From Nocardia sp. NBC_01327 (GTDB lineage: Bacteria > Actinomycetota > Actinomycetes > Mycobacteriales > Mycobacteriaceae), in contig NZ_CP108383.1 of NCBI RefSeq assembly GCF_035958815.1, forward strand, positions 2,790,001-2,854,000: a stretch of DNA of 64,000 nt. Direction: 5' to 3'. A model generated the notes under the pieces. That model searched no databases, was not told where the DNA came from, and saw nothing but the letters and a program-made list of their open reading frames with translations. Below, piece after piece: positions 39,439 through 47,415 of the stretch. Position 1 is the first letter of the stretch. Each line of letters begins with the position of its first letter. Both the position numbers and the translations under genes were made by a program.

Positions 39439-39499
39439 GATCACCAGGAACTGGTGGAGACCTTTTCTTGGGCGATGCCGCCACCACTTCCTGGTGATC
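39439..39499. repeat. 19-bp inverted repeat with a 23-bp spacer
   Basis: GATCACCAGGAACTGGTGG (39439-39457) is matched by CCACCACTTCCTGGTGATC (39481-39499), with one mismatch. Each arm also contains the smaller near-palindrome CACCAG...CTGGTG. It lies between the ffh terminator and the 3' end of the zinc-ribbon gene. It may be a protein-binding site or a remnant of a small mobile repeat. Confidence 0.7.
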
Positions 39500-39530
39500 G
39501 CTTGACCAGTCGGCCGGATGCGCTAGGTCA

Positions 39531-39713
39531 TCAGCGCGGACCGAGTTGATGGCTGCTGTCGAAGGTGTTGGGGGACAGCCATATTCGGACTGTGCCGCAG
39601 GTGCAGCGGGTGTAGGTGACCAGACCCTCGGAGGTGTGGTGGCGGGAGAGGGTGGTCGGGGGCCGGGTGGTCGGCCAGCCGCAGGTGTTGCAGTGCTCGT
39701 TTGATCCGGTCAT
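39531..39713 (-). CDS. Small zinc-ribbon protein
   Basis: A 60-residue protein starting ATG at 39713 with GGAAAG about 10 bases upstream. It has the cysteine pairs CNTCGW and RCTCG (C-x2-C near residue 8 and C-x-C near residue 40), with two histidines between them, so one zinc-ribbon fold is likely. Small ribbons of this kind are frequent in actinobacteria and have no assigned role known to me. It is divergent from a LysR regulator over 74 bp, in which ATTC-N6-GAAT (39758-39771) could be the regulator's site. Confidence 0.7.
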   Translation of the reverse strand: MTGSNEHCNTCGWPTTRPPTTLSRHHTSEGLVTYTRCTCGTVRIWLSPNTFDSSHQLGPR

Positions 39714-39787
39714 GTGATCGAGTCTTTCCGGGGGCGATAGGTGCGGTCCATCGAATAATTCCGCAGTGAATCGTGTGGAATGTGCAC

Positions 39788-40714
39788 ATGATCGATCCAC
39801 GGTTGCAGTCGTTGCGGGTGCTGCGGGAGCAGGGGACGGTGACGGCGGCTGCGGCGGCGCTGCATTTGACGCCGTCGACGGTGTCGCAGCAGTTGCGGGG
39901 GCTGGCGCGGGATTTCGAGGTGGAGTTGCTGGAGCATGTCGGGCGGCGGGTGCAGTTGACGCCTGCCGCGTTCGCACTGCTGCGGCATGCGGATCTGCTT
40001 GCGGCGCAGGGGGAGTTGGCGCGGGCGGAGTTGGCTGCGCATCGGGCGGGCATTGCGGGGCGGCTGCGGTTGAGCGCCATGCCGACCGCGCTCGCGGCCG
40101 TGGTGGCTCCGGCGGCGGCGCGGCTGCGGGATACCCATCCGCGCTTGAGCGTTTCGCTGATCGAGGACGAGAGCACGCACTGTTTCGAGCTGTTGCTGGC
40201 CGGGGACTGCGATATCGCCGTGGTCCTGCCCGCGCCTGGCAGTCCCAGTGCGGACGATCCGCGGTTCGAGCAGCGGCCGTTGCTCGCGGAACCGATGGAT
40301 CTGCTGGTTCCGGCCGGACATCGGCTCGCGGGGCGCTCGCAGGTGCAGCTGATCGAGGCGGCCGCGGAGCCGTGGATCACCGGCCGGGATTGGATCACGC
40401 ACTCCCTGGTGGTGTCGGCCGCCTGTGCCGCCGCCGGTTTCACCCCTCGAATTGCCGGGCAGGCAGTGCATTTCGTCGGCGTATCGGCAATGGTCGCGAA
40501 CGGATTCGGGGTCAGCCTGATCGCGCGGCTGGCCTTGATCCCGCCGGAGCTGGCGGTGGTGCGGGTGCCGCTGCGGGGTGACCCCGTGCCCATTCGGCGG
40601 CATCTGGTCGCGGTGCGCCGGGGTTCCGCCGAGCATCCGGTCATCGCGGCCGGGGTCGCCGCGATCCGGGCGGTGTGTCGTGAGCGAGCGGACATCTCCG
40701 TGCTGGGCGAATAG
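39788..40714 (+). CDS. LysR-family transcriptional regulator
   Basis: A 308-residue regulator. The helix-turn-helix is LRVLREQGTVTAAAAALHLTPSTVSQQLRGLARDF, followed by a linker helix and a two-lobe effector domain (RLRLSAMPTALAAVVAP, GDCDIAVVLP, PAGHRLAGR, VANGFGVSLIARLAL). The ATG at 39788 gives the usual MIDPRLQSL start; an in-frame ATG at 39773 is possible. It is divergent from the zinc-ribbon gene and upstream of the amidohydrolase gene. Its ligand is unknown. Confidence 0.9.
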   Translation: MIDPRLQSLRVLREQGTVTAAAAALHLTPSTVSQQLRGLARDFEVELLEHVGRRVQLTPAAFALLRHADLLAAQGELARAELAAHRAGIAGRLRLSAMPTALAAVVAPAAARLRDTHPRLSVSLIEDESTHCFELLLAGDCDIAVVLPAPGSPSADDPRFEQRPLLAEPMDLLVPAGHRLAGRSQVQLIEAAAEPWITGRDWITHSLVVSAACAAAGFTPRIAGQAVHFVGVSAMVANGFGVSLIARLALIPPELAVVRVPLRGDPVPIRRHLVAVRRGSAEHPVIAAGVAAIRAVCRERADISVLGE

Positions 40715-40833
40715 GGGGACTCGCGGGTTCGGGGGGTGCGAGGCCGCGCGAATTCTTGCGGGGCGGGGCGCAGTAGTTTGTAGTGGAGCAGGGTTTGTGT
40801 CGAGGCACGGTGGGCGTGGCGAGGAGGCTGATC

Positions 40834-41934
40834 ATGCGTCTGCATTTTCGCGGAGTGGTGCTGCCGGACGGGGATATGCGGGACCTGTGGGTTCATGACG
40901 GCGTCCTGTCCTATGAACCGGTCGCCGAGGCCGAGACGGTGCACGCCTCGGGCTGGATCGTGCCGGGGCTGGTGGACGCGCACTGCCACGTCGGCATCAA
41001 ATACGGTGGGGGAGACGAGGATTCCGCGGGCGCGATCGCCCAGGCCGAGGTCGAGCGGGATGCGGGCGCGCTCCTGCTGCGTGATGCGGGCTCACCCATC
41101 GACACCCGCTTCATCGACGACCGCGAGGATCTGCCCAAGATCATTCGCGCGGGCCGCCATATCGCCCGGCCGCGCCGCTATATCCGGGAACTCGGCATCG
41201 AACTCGAGGACGAACGCGATCTGCCGGAGATCATTGCCGAACAGGCCCGCCGCGGCGACGGCTGGGTCAAGATCGTCGGCGACTGGATCGACCGTTCGGC
41301 AGGCGATCTGGCCCCGCTGTGGTCGGACACCATTCTCAAGGAATCCATCGACGCCGCCCACCGTGAGGGCGCCCGCGTCACCGCGCACGTCTTCGGCGAG
41401 GACGCCCTCTACGGCCTGCTCGACGCGGGTATCGACTGCATCGAACACGGCACCGGCCTCACCGACGAGACCATCGGCATGATGGTCGCGCACGGCACCG
41501 CCCTGGTGCCCACCCTCGTCAATATCGACACCTTCCCCGAAATCGCCGACAGCGCAGGCAAATTCCCCGTCTACGCCGCCCATATGCGTGATCTGCACCG
41601 GCGTTCGCGCGAAACCGTCGCGAAGGCGCACGAGGCCGGCGTGCCGATCTACACCGGCACCGATGCGGGCGGTTCCATCCCGCACGGCCGCATCGCCGAC
41701 GAGATCACCGCCCTCATGGGCGCGGGCTTCTCACCGCACGATGCCCTCGGCGCATCCTCGTGGAATGCCCGGACGTGGCTGGGCCGCACCGGGATCGAAC
41801 CGGGCGCGCCCGCGGACTTCGTCGTCTATCAGGAGGATCCGCGCACCAGTCCGCACGTGCTGTCCACACCGTCCTGGGTGGTGCTCCGCGGCCGCGCCTA
41901 CGACCGGCGCGATCCGGTCACCGGCCACCGCTGA
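40834..41934 (+). CDS. Metal-dependent amidohydrolase (Rv2915c-like)
   Basis: A 366-residue TIM-barrel hydrolase of the imidazolonepropionase/prolidase-like branch. Metal ligands are visible: the HxH-type DAHCHVG, HVFGEDA, EHGTGL and the Asp of GTDAGGSIPHG. The ATG at 40834 has GAGGAGG six bases upstream. In M. tuberculosis a gene of this kind (Rv2915c, from memory) also follows ffh, so it is likely an ancestral neighbour and not a new arrival. The substrate is not known; cyclic amides or dipeptides are typical of the branch. Confidence 0.88.
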   Translation: MRLHFRGVVLPDGDMRDLWVHDGVLSYEPVAEAETVHASGWIVPGLVDAHCHVGIKYGGGDEDSAGAIAQAEVERDAGALLLRDAGSPIDTRFIDDREDLPKIIRAGRHIARPRRYIRELGIELEDERDLPEIIAEQARRGDGWVKIVGDWIDRSAGDLAPLWSDTILKESIDAAHREGARVTAHVFGEDALYGLLDAGIDCIEHGTGLTDETIGMMVAHGTALVPTLVNIDTFPEIADSAGKFPVYAAHMRDLHRRSRETVAKAHEAGVPIYTGTDAGGSIPHGRIADEITALMGAGFSPHDALGASSWNARTWLGRTGIEPGAPADFVVYQEDPRTSPHVLSTPSWVVLRGRAYDRRDPVTGHR

Positions 41935-42023
41935 GCGGATACCATCGACAGCGGGTGTTTCGGGGTTCACGCTCCAAGCGTCCAATGGTCTTGCGGCACA
42001 CCATATGACGGAAGGTGAGCGGT

Positions 42024-42767
42024 ATGAGCACGGTCTCGCCCGCGCAGCGCAACGGTTCCTACGGTGTGGACGCACCCGCCCAGATCCTCTGGATGGGCGG
42101 TTTCGCGGTCGTGTTCTTCGTGGTCGCCGTGGTTTTCGGACTCCTCGGCAGTGCCGGCGCCCTCGGCTGGTTCGTCTTCCTCGGCATCGTCATGCTCATC
42201 CAGCTGGCCCTGTACGTACATTCCACGCGCCGGGGCAAATTCGAGGTCTGGGAGCAGGTGCTCGACGACCTCCGGCTCCACGGCGACGAACGCCTGCTCG
42301 ATATGGGGTGCGGTCGCGGTGCGGTGTTGCTCGCAGCCGCACGCCGCCTCCCCAGCGGCAGTGCGGTCGGCATCGACCTCTGGCGCACGGTCGACCAGTC
42401 CGGCAATGCGGAGGAGGTCACCGCCCGCAATGCCGTGGCGGAGGGCGTAGCCGACCGAGTGGAACTCCGGACCGCGGATATGACCGAATTACCCTTCGGT
42501 GACGGCGAATTCGACCTGATCGTCTCCAGTCTCGCCATCCACAACATCCCCACCGCCGAGCTACGCGCCCGAGCCGTCCGCGAGGCCCTCCGCGTCCTGC
42601 GCCCCGGCGGCCGCCTGGTCATCGCCGACATCTTCAAGACCCGCGAATACAACACCGTGCTCAAAGCCGCGGGCGCCTCCGACGTCACCCTGCGCAGCCT
42701 CGGCTGGCGCATGTGGTGGGGCGGCCCCTGGGTCTCCACCCGCCTGGTCACCGCACTGGCTCCCTGA
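42024..42767 (+). CDS. Membrane-anchored SAM-dependent methyltransferase
   Basis: A 247-residue class I methyltransferase. Two N-terminal membrane helices (about residues 23-42 and 46-64, FAVVFFVVAVVFGLL and LGWFVFLGIVMLIQLAL) are followed by the SAM-binding domain: motif I LLDMGCGRGAVLL, motif II VGIDLW, motif IV FDLIVSSLAIHNI and LRPGGRLVIADIF. The ATG at 42024 has GGAAGG about 8 bases upstream. A membrane anchor suggests a lipid, quinone or other hydrophobic substrate; this is inference. It follows the amidohydrolase gene by 89 bp. Confidence 0.85.
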   Translation: MSTVSPAQRNGSYGVDAPAQILWMGGFAVVFFVVAVVFGLLGSAGALGWFVFLGIVMLIQLALYVHSTRRGKFEVWEQVLDDLRLHGDERLLDMGCGRGAVLLAAARRLPSGSAVGIDLWRTVDQSGNAEEVTARNAVAEGVADRVELRTADMTELPFGDGEFDLIVSSLAIHNIPTAELRARAVREALRVLRPGGRLVIADIFKTREYNTVLKAAGASDVTLRSLGWRMWWGGPWVSTRLVTALAP

Positions 42768-42862
42768 AAGGTGGCCGCCGACCTTGCGATTTGCCTGCGC
42801 GCTCGAAGTGAATAGGTCATGCTTCACATGTTTCAGTTCCAATCTGGTGAGGAGAATGACCT

Positions 42863-42946
42863 ATGGGTTCTGCCGAGAACTTCCTGACTGCCGTACTGGC
42901 GGGTCTGGTCGTGAAGCTGCTGACGTCCGGTAGCTCCGGCAACTAG
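42863..42946 (+). CDS. 27-residue hydrophobic amphipathic peptide gene
   Basis: ATG at 42863 with GAGGAG about 10 bases upstream. The peptide begins MGSAENFLTAVLAGLVVKLL and ends with a short Ser/Gly tail. It could be one amphipathic helix, similar in size to small toxins or membrane-active peptides. It has its own spacing from the methyltransferase (95 bp) and is closed by a hairpin 17 bp after its stop, so it looks like a separate short transcript. Function unknown. Confidence 0.6.
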   Translation: MGSAENFLTAVLAGLVVKLLTSGSSGN

Positions 42947-42963
42947 CGGCCGGAAACGGTCGG

Positions 42964-42998
42964 CAGCCCATCGGAGTCGCGCGGGCTCCGGTGGGCTG
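42964..42998 (+). terminator. Hairpin after the 27-residue peptide gene
   Basis: CAGCCCATCGGAG pairs with CTCCGGTGGGCTG (one G-U pair) over a 9-base loop. Confidence 0.65.
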
Positions 42999-43081
42999 TG
43001 TCGTCTCCGAACCATGGCGAGCCCGGCTCTGGGCGAGGGCGATTTCTTCGCGCCGGGACCCCTCTGGCAGAATGGACCACC

Positions 43082-43096
43082 GTTCTCATCGAGAAC
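43082..43096. promoter_or_regulatory. Palindrome upstream of rpsP
   Basis: GTTCTCATCGAGAAC, perfect 6-bp arms, 142 bp before rpsP. The 290-base spacer 42947-43237 otherwise holds the rpsP promoter and leader and no supported gene. Role not known. Confidence 0.35.
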
Positions 43097-43237
43097 AGTG
43101 AAGCCCGTCTCCGGATACGTTCCGCGCGGCGGTCACACACTCAACGCAAAACCGGGTCCACCCCGCGTGGACTGCTGAATTGCGGCCGTGACCAACCAGG
43201 CTGCCCCATGGGCGGCCGCCACCGAAAGGCACAGCTA

Positions 43238-43684
43238 ATGGCTGTTCGCATCAAGCTGACCCGCATGGGCAAGATCCGCAACCCCCAGTACCGCATCGTG
43301 GTCGCCGACGCGCGCACCCGTCGCGACGGCCGGGCCATCGAGTCCATCGGCATCTACCAGCCCAAGGAAGAGCCCTCGCTCATCGAGGTCAACTCCGAGC
43401 GCGCGCAGTACTGGCTGAGCGTCGGCGCGCAGCCGACCGAGCCGGTGCAGCGTCTGCTGGAGATCACCGGTGACTGGCAGAAGTTCAAGGGTCTGCCGGG
43501 CCAGGAGGGCACCCTCAAGGTCAAGGCCCCGAAGCCGTCCAAGCTGGACCTCTTCAACGCCGCGCTGGCTTCCGCTGACAGCGAGCCGGTCGCCGAGGCC
43601 GTCACCCCGAAGAAGAAGGCCGCCAAGAAGGAAGAGGCCGCCGAGGCTGCCTCTGAGGCGACCGAGACCCCGGCCGCCGAGTAA
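43238..43684 (+). CDS. rpsP: Ribosomal protein bS16
   Basis: Small-subunit ribosomal protein. 148 residues: a standard S16 core ([45 protein letters not shown]) and an actinobacterial tail of Lys, Ala and Glu (residues about 115-148). Its TAA overlaps the start of the KH gene (TAATG). Confidence 0.98.
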   Translation: MAVRIKLTRMGKIRNPQYRIVVADARTRRDGRAIESIGIYQPKEEPSLIEVNSERAQYWLSVGAQPTEPVQRLLEITGDWQKFKGLPGQEGTLKVKAPKPSKLDLFNAALASADSEPVAEAVTPKKKAAKKEEAAEAASEATETPAAE

Positions 43685-43926
43685 TGACAGCCGTCGTCGC
43701 CGATGCCGTCGAACATCTCGTTCGCGGCATCGTCGCCAATCCGGACGATGTCCACGTCGAGCTGATCACCAGCCGTCGTGGCCGGACCGTCGAGGTGCAC
43801 GTGCACCCCGAGGATCTGGGCAAGGTGATCGGCCGCGGTGGACGTACCGCGACCGCGCTGCGCACTCTCGTCGCCGGTATCGGCGGTAAGGGCATTCGCG
43901 TCGACGTGGTCGACACGGATCAGTAG
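43684..43926 (+). CDS. khpA: KhpA, KH-domain RNA-binding protein
   Basis: An 80-residue protein made of one KH domain with the GxxG loop VIGRGGRTATALRTLV. It binds RNA and in other bacteria works with KhpB/Jag. It starts on the last base of rpsP and ends directly before rimM, so it is part of the ribosome operon. Confidence 0.95.
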   Translation: MTAVVADAVEHLVRGIVANPDDVHVELITSRRGRTVEVHVHPEDLGKVIGRGGRTATALRTLVAGIGGKGIRVDVVDTDQ

Positions 43927-44463
43927 ATGGAACTTGTCGTCGGTCGGGTCGCCAAGTCGCACGGTGTGCGCGGCGAACTCGTCGTAGAAGTCCGAACCGA
44001 CGAGCCTGATCTGCGTTTCGCGCCCGGCACCACCCTCACGGGCCGGTTGCCGCGCGCGAAGCAGACGCAGCAGTACGTAGTGGAGTCGGCCCGGGAGCAT
44101 TCGGGCCGGCTTCTCGTGCGTCTGGAAGGGCTCGACGATCGCACCGTGGCAGATGGGTTGCGCGGCATGCTCTTTGTCGTCGACACCGCCGATCTGCCGC
44201 CCTCGCAGGATCCGGACGAGTACTACGACCACGAACTCGAAGGCCTCACCGTGCAACTCGGTGACGGCACCCTCGTGGGCACGGTCCGGGAAGTACTGCA
44301 TTCCGCTGCGGGAGAACTGCTTTCGATCACCGCGGCCGAGGGCTTCCCGCCCGCGGGCCGGGAGATCCTGGTGCCCTTCGTGAATGCCATGGTGCCGACC
44401 GTGTCCCTCGCAGACTCCCTGATTGTGATCGACCCGCCCGAAGGCCTGCTGGATCCGGAGTGA
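43927..44463 (+). CDS. rimM: RimM, 16S rRNA maturation factor
   Basis: A 178-residue 30S assembly factor that binds S19 and helps process the 16S rRNA 3' domain. The N-terminal domain reads [22 protein letters not shown]; the PRC-barrel domain follows with [11 protein letters not shown] and [11 protein letters not shown]. The ATG comes right after the khpA stop with no gap. Confidence 0.97.
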   Translation: MELVVGRVAKSHGVRGELVVEVRTDEPDLRFAPGTTLTGRLPRAKQTQQYVVESAREHSGRLLVRLEGLDDRTVADGLRGMLFVVDTADLPPSQDPDEYYDHELEGLTVQLGDGTLVGTVREVLHSAAGELLSITAAEGFPPAGREILVPFVNAMVPTVSLADSLIVIDPPEGLLDPE

Positions 44464-44468
44464 GCACG

Positions 44469-45152
44469 ATGCGCATCGACGTCGTCACGATCTTCCCGGA
44501 ATACCTGGAGCCGCTGCGAACCGCCTTGCTGGGCAAGGCAATCGACAAGGGTATCCTGGAGGTCGGCGTGCACGATCTGCGCGGCTGGACGCACGATGTG
44601 CACAAGGCCGTGGACGACACCCCGTACGGCGGCGGACCGGGCATGGTCATGAAGCCGACCGTATGGGGCGACGCCCTGGACGAGGTGTGCCCGGACGACG
44701 CACTGCTGGTGGTCCCCACCCCCGCGGGTCGCCCGTTCACCCAGGCCATGGCCGAAAGCTGGTCTGCCGAAAAGCATCTGGTCTTCGCGTGTGGCCGCTA
44801 CGAGGGTATCGATCAGCGCGTTTTCGACGATGCCGCCCGGCGCGTACGCGTCGAGGAGGTCAGCATCGGCGACTATGTGCTGATCGGCGGCGAGGCCGCG
44901 GTCCTCGTCATGACCGAGGCGATCGTGCGCCTCATCCCCGGCGTACTGGGCAATCAGCAATCGCACCAACAGGATTCGTTCTCCGACGGTCTCCTCGAAG
45001 GCCCCAGCTATACCCGCCCCGTCTCCTGGCGCGAGCTGGACGTCCCGGACATCCTGCTGTCCGGCAACCATGCCAGGATCGAGGCCTGGCGCCGCGAGCA
45101 GTCGCTGGAACGCACGCGCGACCGCCGCCCCGATCTGCTCCCACCGGACTGA
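44469..45152 (+). CDS. trmD: TrmD, tRNA (guanine-37 N1) methyltransferase
   Basis: Methylates G37 next to the anticodon to prevent frameshifting. 227 residues from the ATG at 44469 (a GTG at 44460 overlaps the rimM stop and is also possible). The trefoil-knot SAM site is complete: [39 protein letters not shown], and the late [10 protein letters not shown] with [12 protein letters not shown]. Confidence 0.97.
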   Translation: MRIDVVTIFPEYLEPLRTALLGKAIDKGILEVGVHDLRGWTHDVHKAVDDTPYGGGPGMVMKPTVWGDALDEVCPDDALLVVPTPAGRPFTQAMAESWSAEKHLVFACGRYEGIDQRVFDDAARRVRVEEVSIGDYVLIGGEAAVLVMTEAIVRLIPGVLGNQQSHQQDSFSDGLLEGPSYTRPVSWRELDVPDILLSGNHARIEAWRREQSLERTRDRRPDLLPPD

Positions 45153-45159
45153 TGTGATC

Positions 45160-45181
45160 GCCGCGCAAAATCTTGCGCGGC
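45160..45181 (+). terminator. Hairpin ending the rpsP-trmD operon
   Basis: GCCGCGCAA pairs perfectly with TTGCGCGGC across AATC, 7 bp after the trmD stop. Confidence 0.72.
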
Positions 45182-45270
45182 ACCTGTCGCACCCCCGATC
45201 TACATTCCCGGAATCTCCATAAACTTTTTCGGCGGATTCGCCGCCGGGGGAGTGTGATCCACTGCATACT

Positions 45271-45296
45271 CCTCAATCAACACGAGTTGATTGAGG
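45271..45296. promoter_or_regulatory. LacI-type operator overlapping the ribosome-binding site of the sugar regulator
   Basis: A perfect palindrome with 11-bp arms, CCTCAATCAAC and GTTGATTGAGG, around ACGA. It ends five bases before the ATG at 45302 and includes its GAGG, so the LacI protein very probably represses its own operon here. Confidence 0.8.
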
Positions 45297-45301
45297 TCGA
45301 T

Positions 45302-46333
45302 ATGGTGACGCGGCGCGATGTGGCGCAACTGGCGGGGACGTCGGAAGCCATGGTCAGTTACGTGCTCAATGACGGGCCGCGCGGCGTGGCCCCGGCCACC
45401 CGGGCTCGAATCGTCGCCGCCATCAAGGAATTGGGCTATCGGCCGAATGCGGTCGCCCGGTCGCTGAAGACCTCGCGGACGATGACGCTCGGGCTCGTCG
45501 TGCCGGACAATTCGAACCCCTTCTTCGCCGAACTCGCCAGGGCGATCGAGGATGTCGCGTTCGAGGCCGGATATGTGCTGCTGCTCGGCAATGCCGTCGA
45601 CAATGACGAGCGCGAGGCCGCCTACATCCGGATACTGATCGACCGGCAGGTGGACGGGCTGATCGTCGCACCCGCACACGGGGCGGGCAGCTGGGTCACC
45701 GAACTCTCCGGGACGGCCGTTCCGCGTCTGGTGCTGGATCGCGAAATCGAGTTGCCGGGCGCCTCGCATGTGCTGGTCGACAATGCGGGCGGCGCCTACA
45801 CGGCGACGAAACACCTACTGGAACACGGATTTACGCGGATCGGATGCATTTCGGGCCTAGCGGGCATGCACCCGACGGTGGAGCGCGTCGCGGGCTGGCG
45901 ACGGGCACTCGCCGACGCCGGACAAGGTCCGCAGGACGGCATGCTGGTGCATGCGGCGTTCGGCCGGGCGCACGGATACCGTGCGGGCCGGGAACTGCTG
46001 GCGGGCGCGGACCGTCCCGAAGCACTGTTCGTGGCCAGCGATGAACAGGCGCTCGGCGTGCTGCGCGCCGCCGCGGAGCTGGGCCTGCGGGTACCGCAGG
46101 ACCTGGCGATCTGCGCCTTCGACGGTATCGAGGGCAGCGCCTACACGGTGCCCGCGCTCACCACCATGCGTCAGCCCTTCGAAAGTCTGGGCCGCTCGGC
46201 GGTGGAGTGGTTGCTGGCCAAGATCGCCGATCCCGCACTCGCGCCGAGCCGGATCACCCATGCCACCACGCTCGTCGCGCGCGGATCCTGCGGTTGCCCC
46301 GATCCGCTCGGCGGCGATTCGGCCATCGGGTAG
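45302..46333 (+). CDS. LacI-family repressor of the sugar ABC operon
   Basis: A 343-residue regulator with the helix-turn-helix RRDVAQLAGTSEAMVSYVLN, the hinge PNAVARSLKTSRTMTLGLV, and a sugar-binding domain (VPDNSNPFFAELARAIEDVA, LDREIELPGASHVLVDN, VASDEQALGVLRAAAELG, DLAICAFDGIEGS). The ATG at 45302 is chosen as GAGG precedes it; a GTG at 45305 is possible. A 26-bp palindrome directly upstream is its likely operator. The binding-protein gene follows after 42 bp, so regulator and transporter form one operon. Confidence 0.93.
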   Translation: MVTRRDVAQLAGTSEAMVSYVLNDGPRGVAPATRARIVAAIKELGYRPNAVARSLKTSRTMTLGLVVPDNSNPFFAELARAIEDVAFEAGYVLLLGNAVDNDEREAAYIRILIDRQVDGLIVAPAHGAGSWVTELSGTAVPRLVLDREIELPGASHVLVDNAGGAYTATKHLLEHGFTRIGCISGLAGMHPTVERVAGWRRALADAGQGPQDGMLVHAAFGRAHGYRAGRELLAGADRPEALFVASDEQALGVLRAAAELGLRVPQDLAICAFDGIEGSAYTVPALTTMRQPFESLGRSAVEWLLAKIADPALAPSRITHATTLVARGSCGCPDPLGGDSAIG

Positions 46334-46375
46334 CGCCTCGTCCGACATAGCTCCAACAAGAGAGGGTTACCCGAA

Positions 46376-47332
46376 ATGCGAAGAAGCACAAGGCTGGTAC
46401 TCGCTGTTCTGACCGTGGCGACCACGGCGACGCTCAGCGCCTGCGGCACCGAACAGACGGCGTCGAGCCCGGCCACGAATGCCAATGGCAAGCCCACGGT
46501 CTGCCTGATCATGAAGTCGCTCGCCAACGAGTACTTCCAGCAGATGCAGAAGGGCGCCAAGGATCACGTCGACAAGCTCGGCACGCTCGAACTGCAGACC
46601 GCGGGCATTCAGAACGAGACGGATGTCGACGGGCAGATCGCCCTGGTCGACAAGTGCATCACCCAGCAGGTGCAGGCCATTGTCATCGCACCGGCCGATT
46701 CGAAGGCGCTGGTGCAGTCGGTGGTCAAGGCCGGCAAGGCCGGTATCAAGGTCGTCAATATCGATGTGGCGCTCGACCCCGACGCACTCGCGGCGGCGGG
46801 CGTGCAGATCCCGCTGGTCGGCCCGGACAATCGGGCCGGGGCCGAGCAGGTCGGCGACGTGCTGGCCAAGGCGGTCGGACCGGGCGGCAAAGTGGTTGTG
46901 CTGGAGGGCAATCCAGGTGCGGACAATGCGCTGCAGCGGAAGAACGGCTTCAACGACACCATCGGCGCGTCGAAGTTGAACCTGCTCGATTCCAAGACCG
47001 CGCACTGGGAAACCGACGAGGCCTACACCGTTTTCGGCAATATGCTCACCGCGCACCCGGATATCCAGGGCGTCATGGCCTCCAATGATTCGATGGCGCT
47101 GGGCGTCATCAAGGTCATTCAGGAGCGGCACGCGAACGTCAAAGTTGTTTCCATCGACAATATTCCGGCCGTGAAGACCTTCCTGCAGAACGGCCCGATG
47201 CTGGCGACCCTCGACCAGTTCGGCTCCGAGCAGGCGGGCGACGGTATCGACGTCGCCATGCGACTGATCGGCGGCCAGGCCGTCACCGGTTGGCAGAAGA
47301 CCCGGATGAACGTCGTCACCGCCGGGGCGTGA
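46376..47332 (+). CDS. Sugar ABC transporter binding lipoprotein (RbsB-like)
   Basis: A 318-residue substrate-binding protein. A lipoprotein signal (MRRSTRLVLAVLTVATTATLSAC, lipobox LSAC) anchors it outside the membrane. The mature protein is a type I periplasmic-binding fold (VCLIMKSLANEYFQQMQKGAK, QVQAIVIAPADSKALV, VVVLEGNPGADNALQRKNGF, VMASNDSMALGVIKVIQE). It belongs to the ribose/galactose group; the exact sugar is unknown. GAGAGGG lies about 10 bases before the ATG. Confidence 0.93.
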   Translation: MRRSTRLVLAVLTVATTATLSACGTEQTASSPATNANGKPTVCLIMKSLANEYFQQMQKGAKDHVDKLGTLELQTAGIQNETDVDGQIALVDKCITQQVQAIVIAPADSKALVQSVVKAGKAGIKVVNIDVALDPDALAAAGVQIPLVGPDNRAGAEQVGDVLAKAVGPGGKVVVLEGNPGADNALQRKNGFNDTIGASKLNLLDSKTAHWETDEAYTVFGNMLTAHPDIQGVMASNDSMALGVIKVIQERHANVKVVSIDNIPAVKTFLQNGPMLATLDQFGSEQAGDGIDVAMRLIGGQAVTGWQKTRMNVVTAGA

Positions 47333-47415
47333 GGGGCCCGACGCGGACAACGGCCGGGGTGGAGCCGACCGGAATCGACTCCACCCCGGCATATCCCGAG
47401 ATCACTGGGAGCAGT

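Noticed and set aside
43354..44301. 315-codon minus-strand frame over rpsP, khpA and rimM
   Set aside because: Three known ribosomal-operon genes occupy the other strand.
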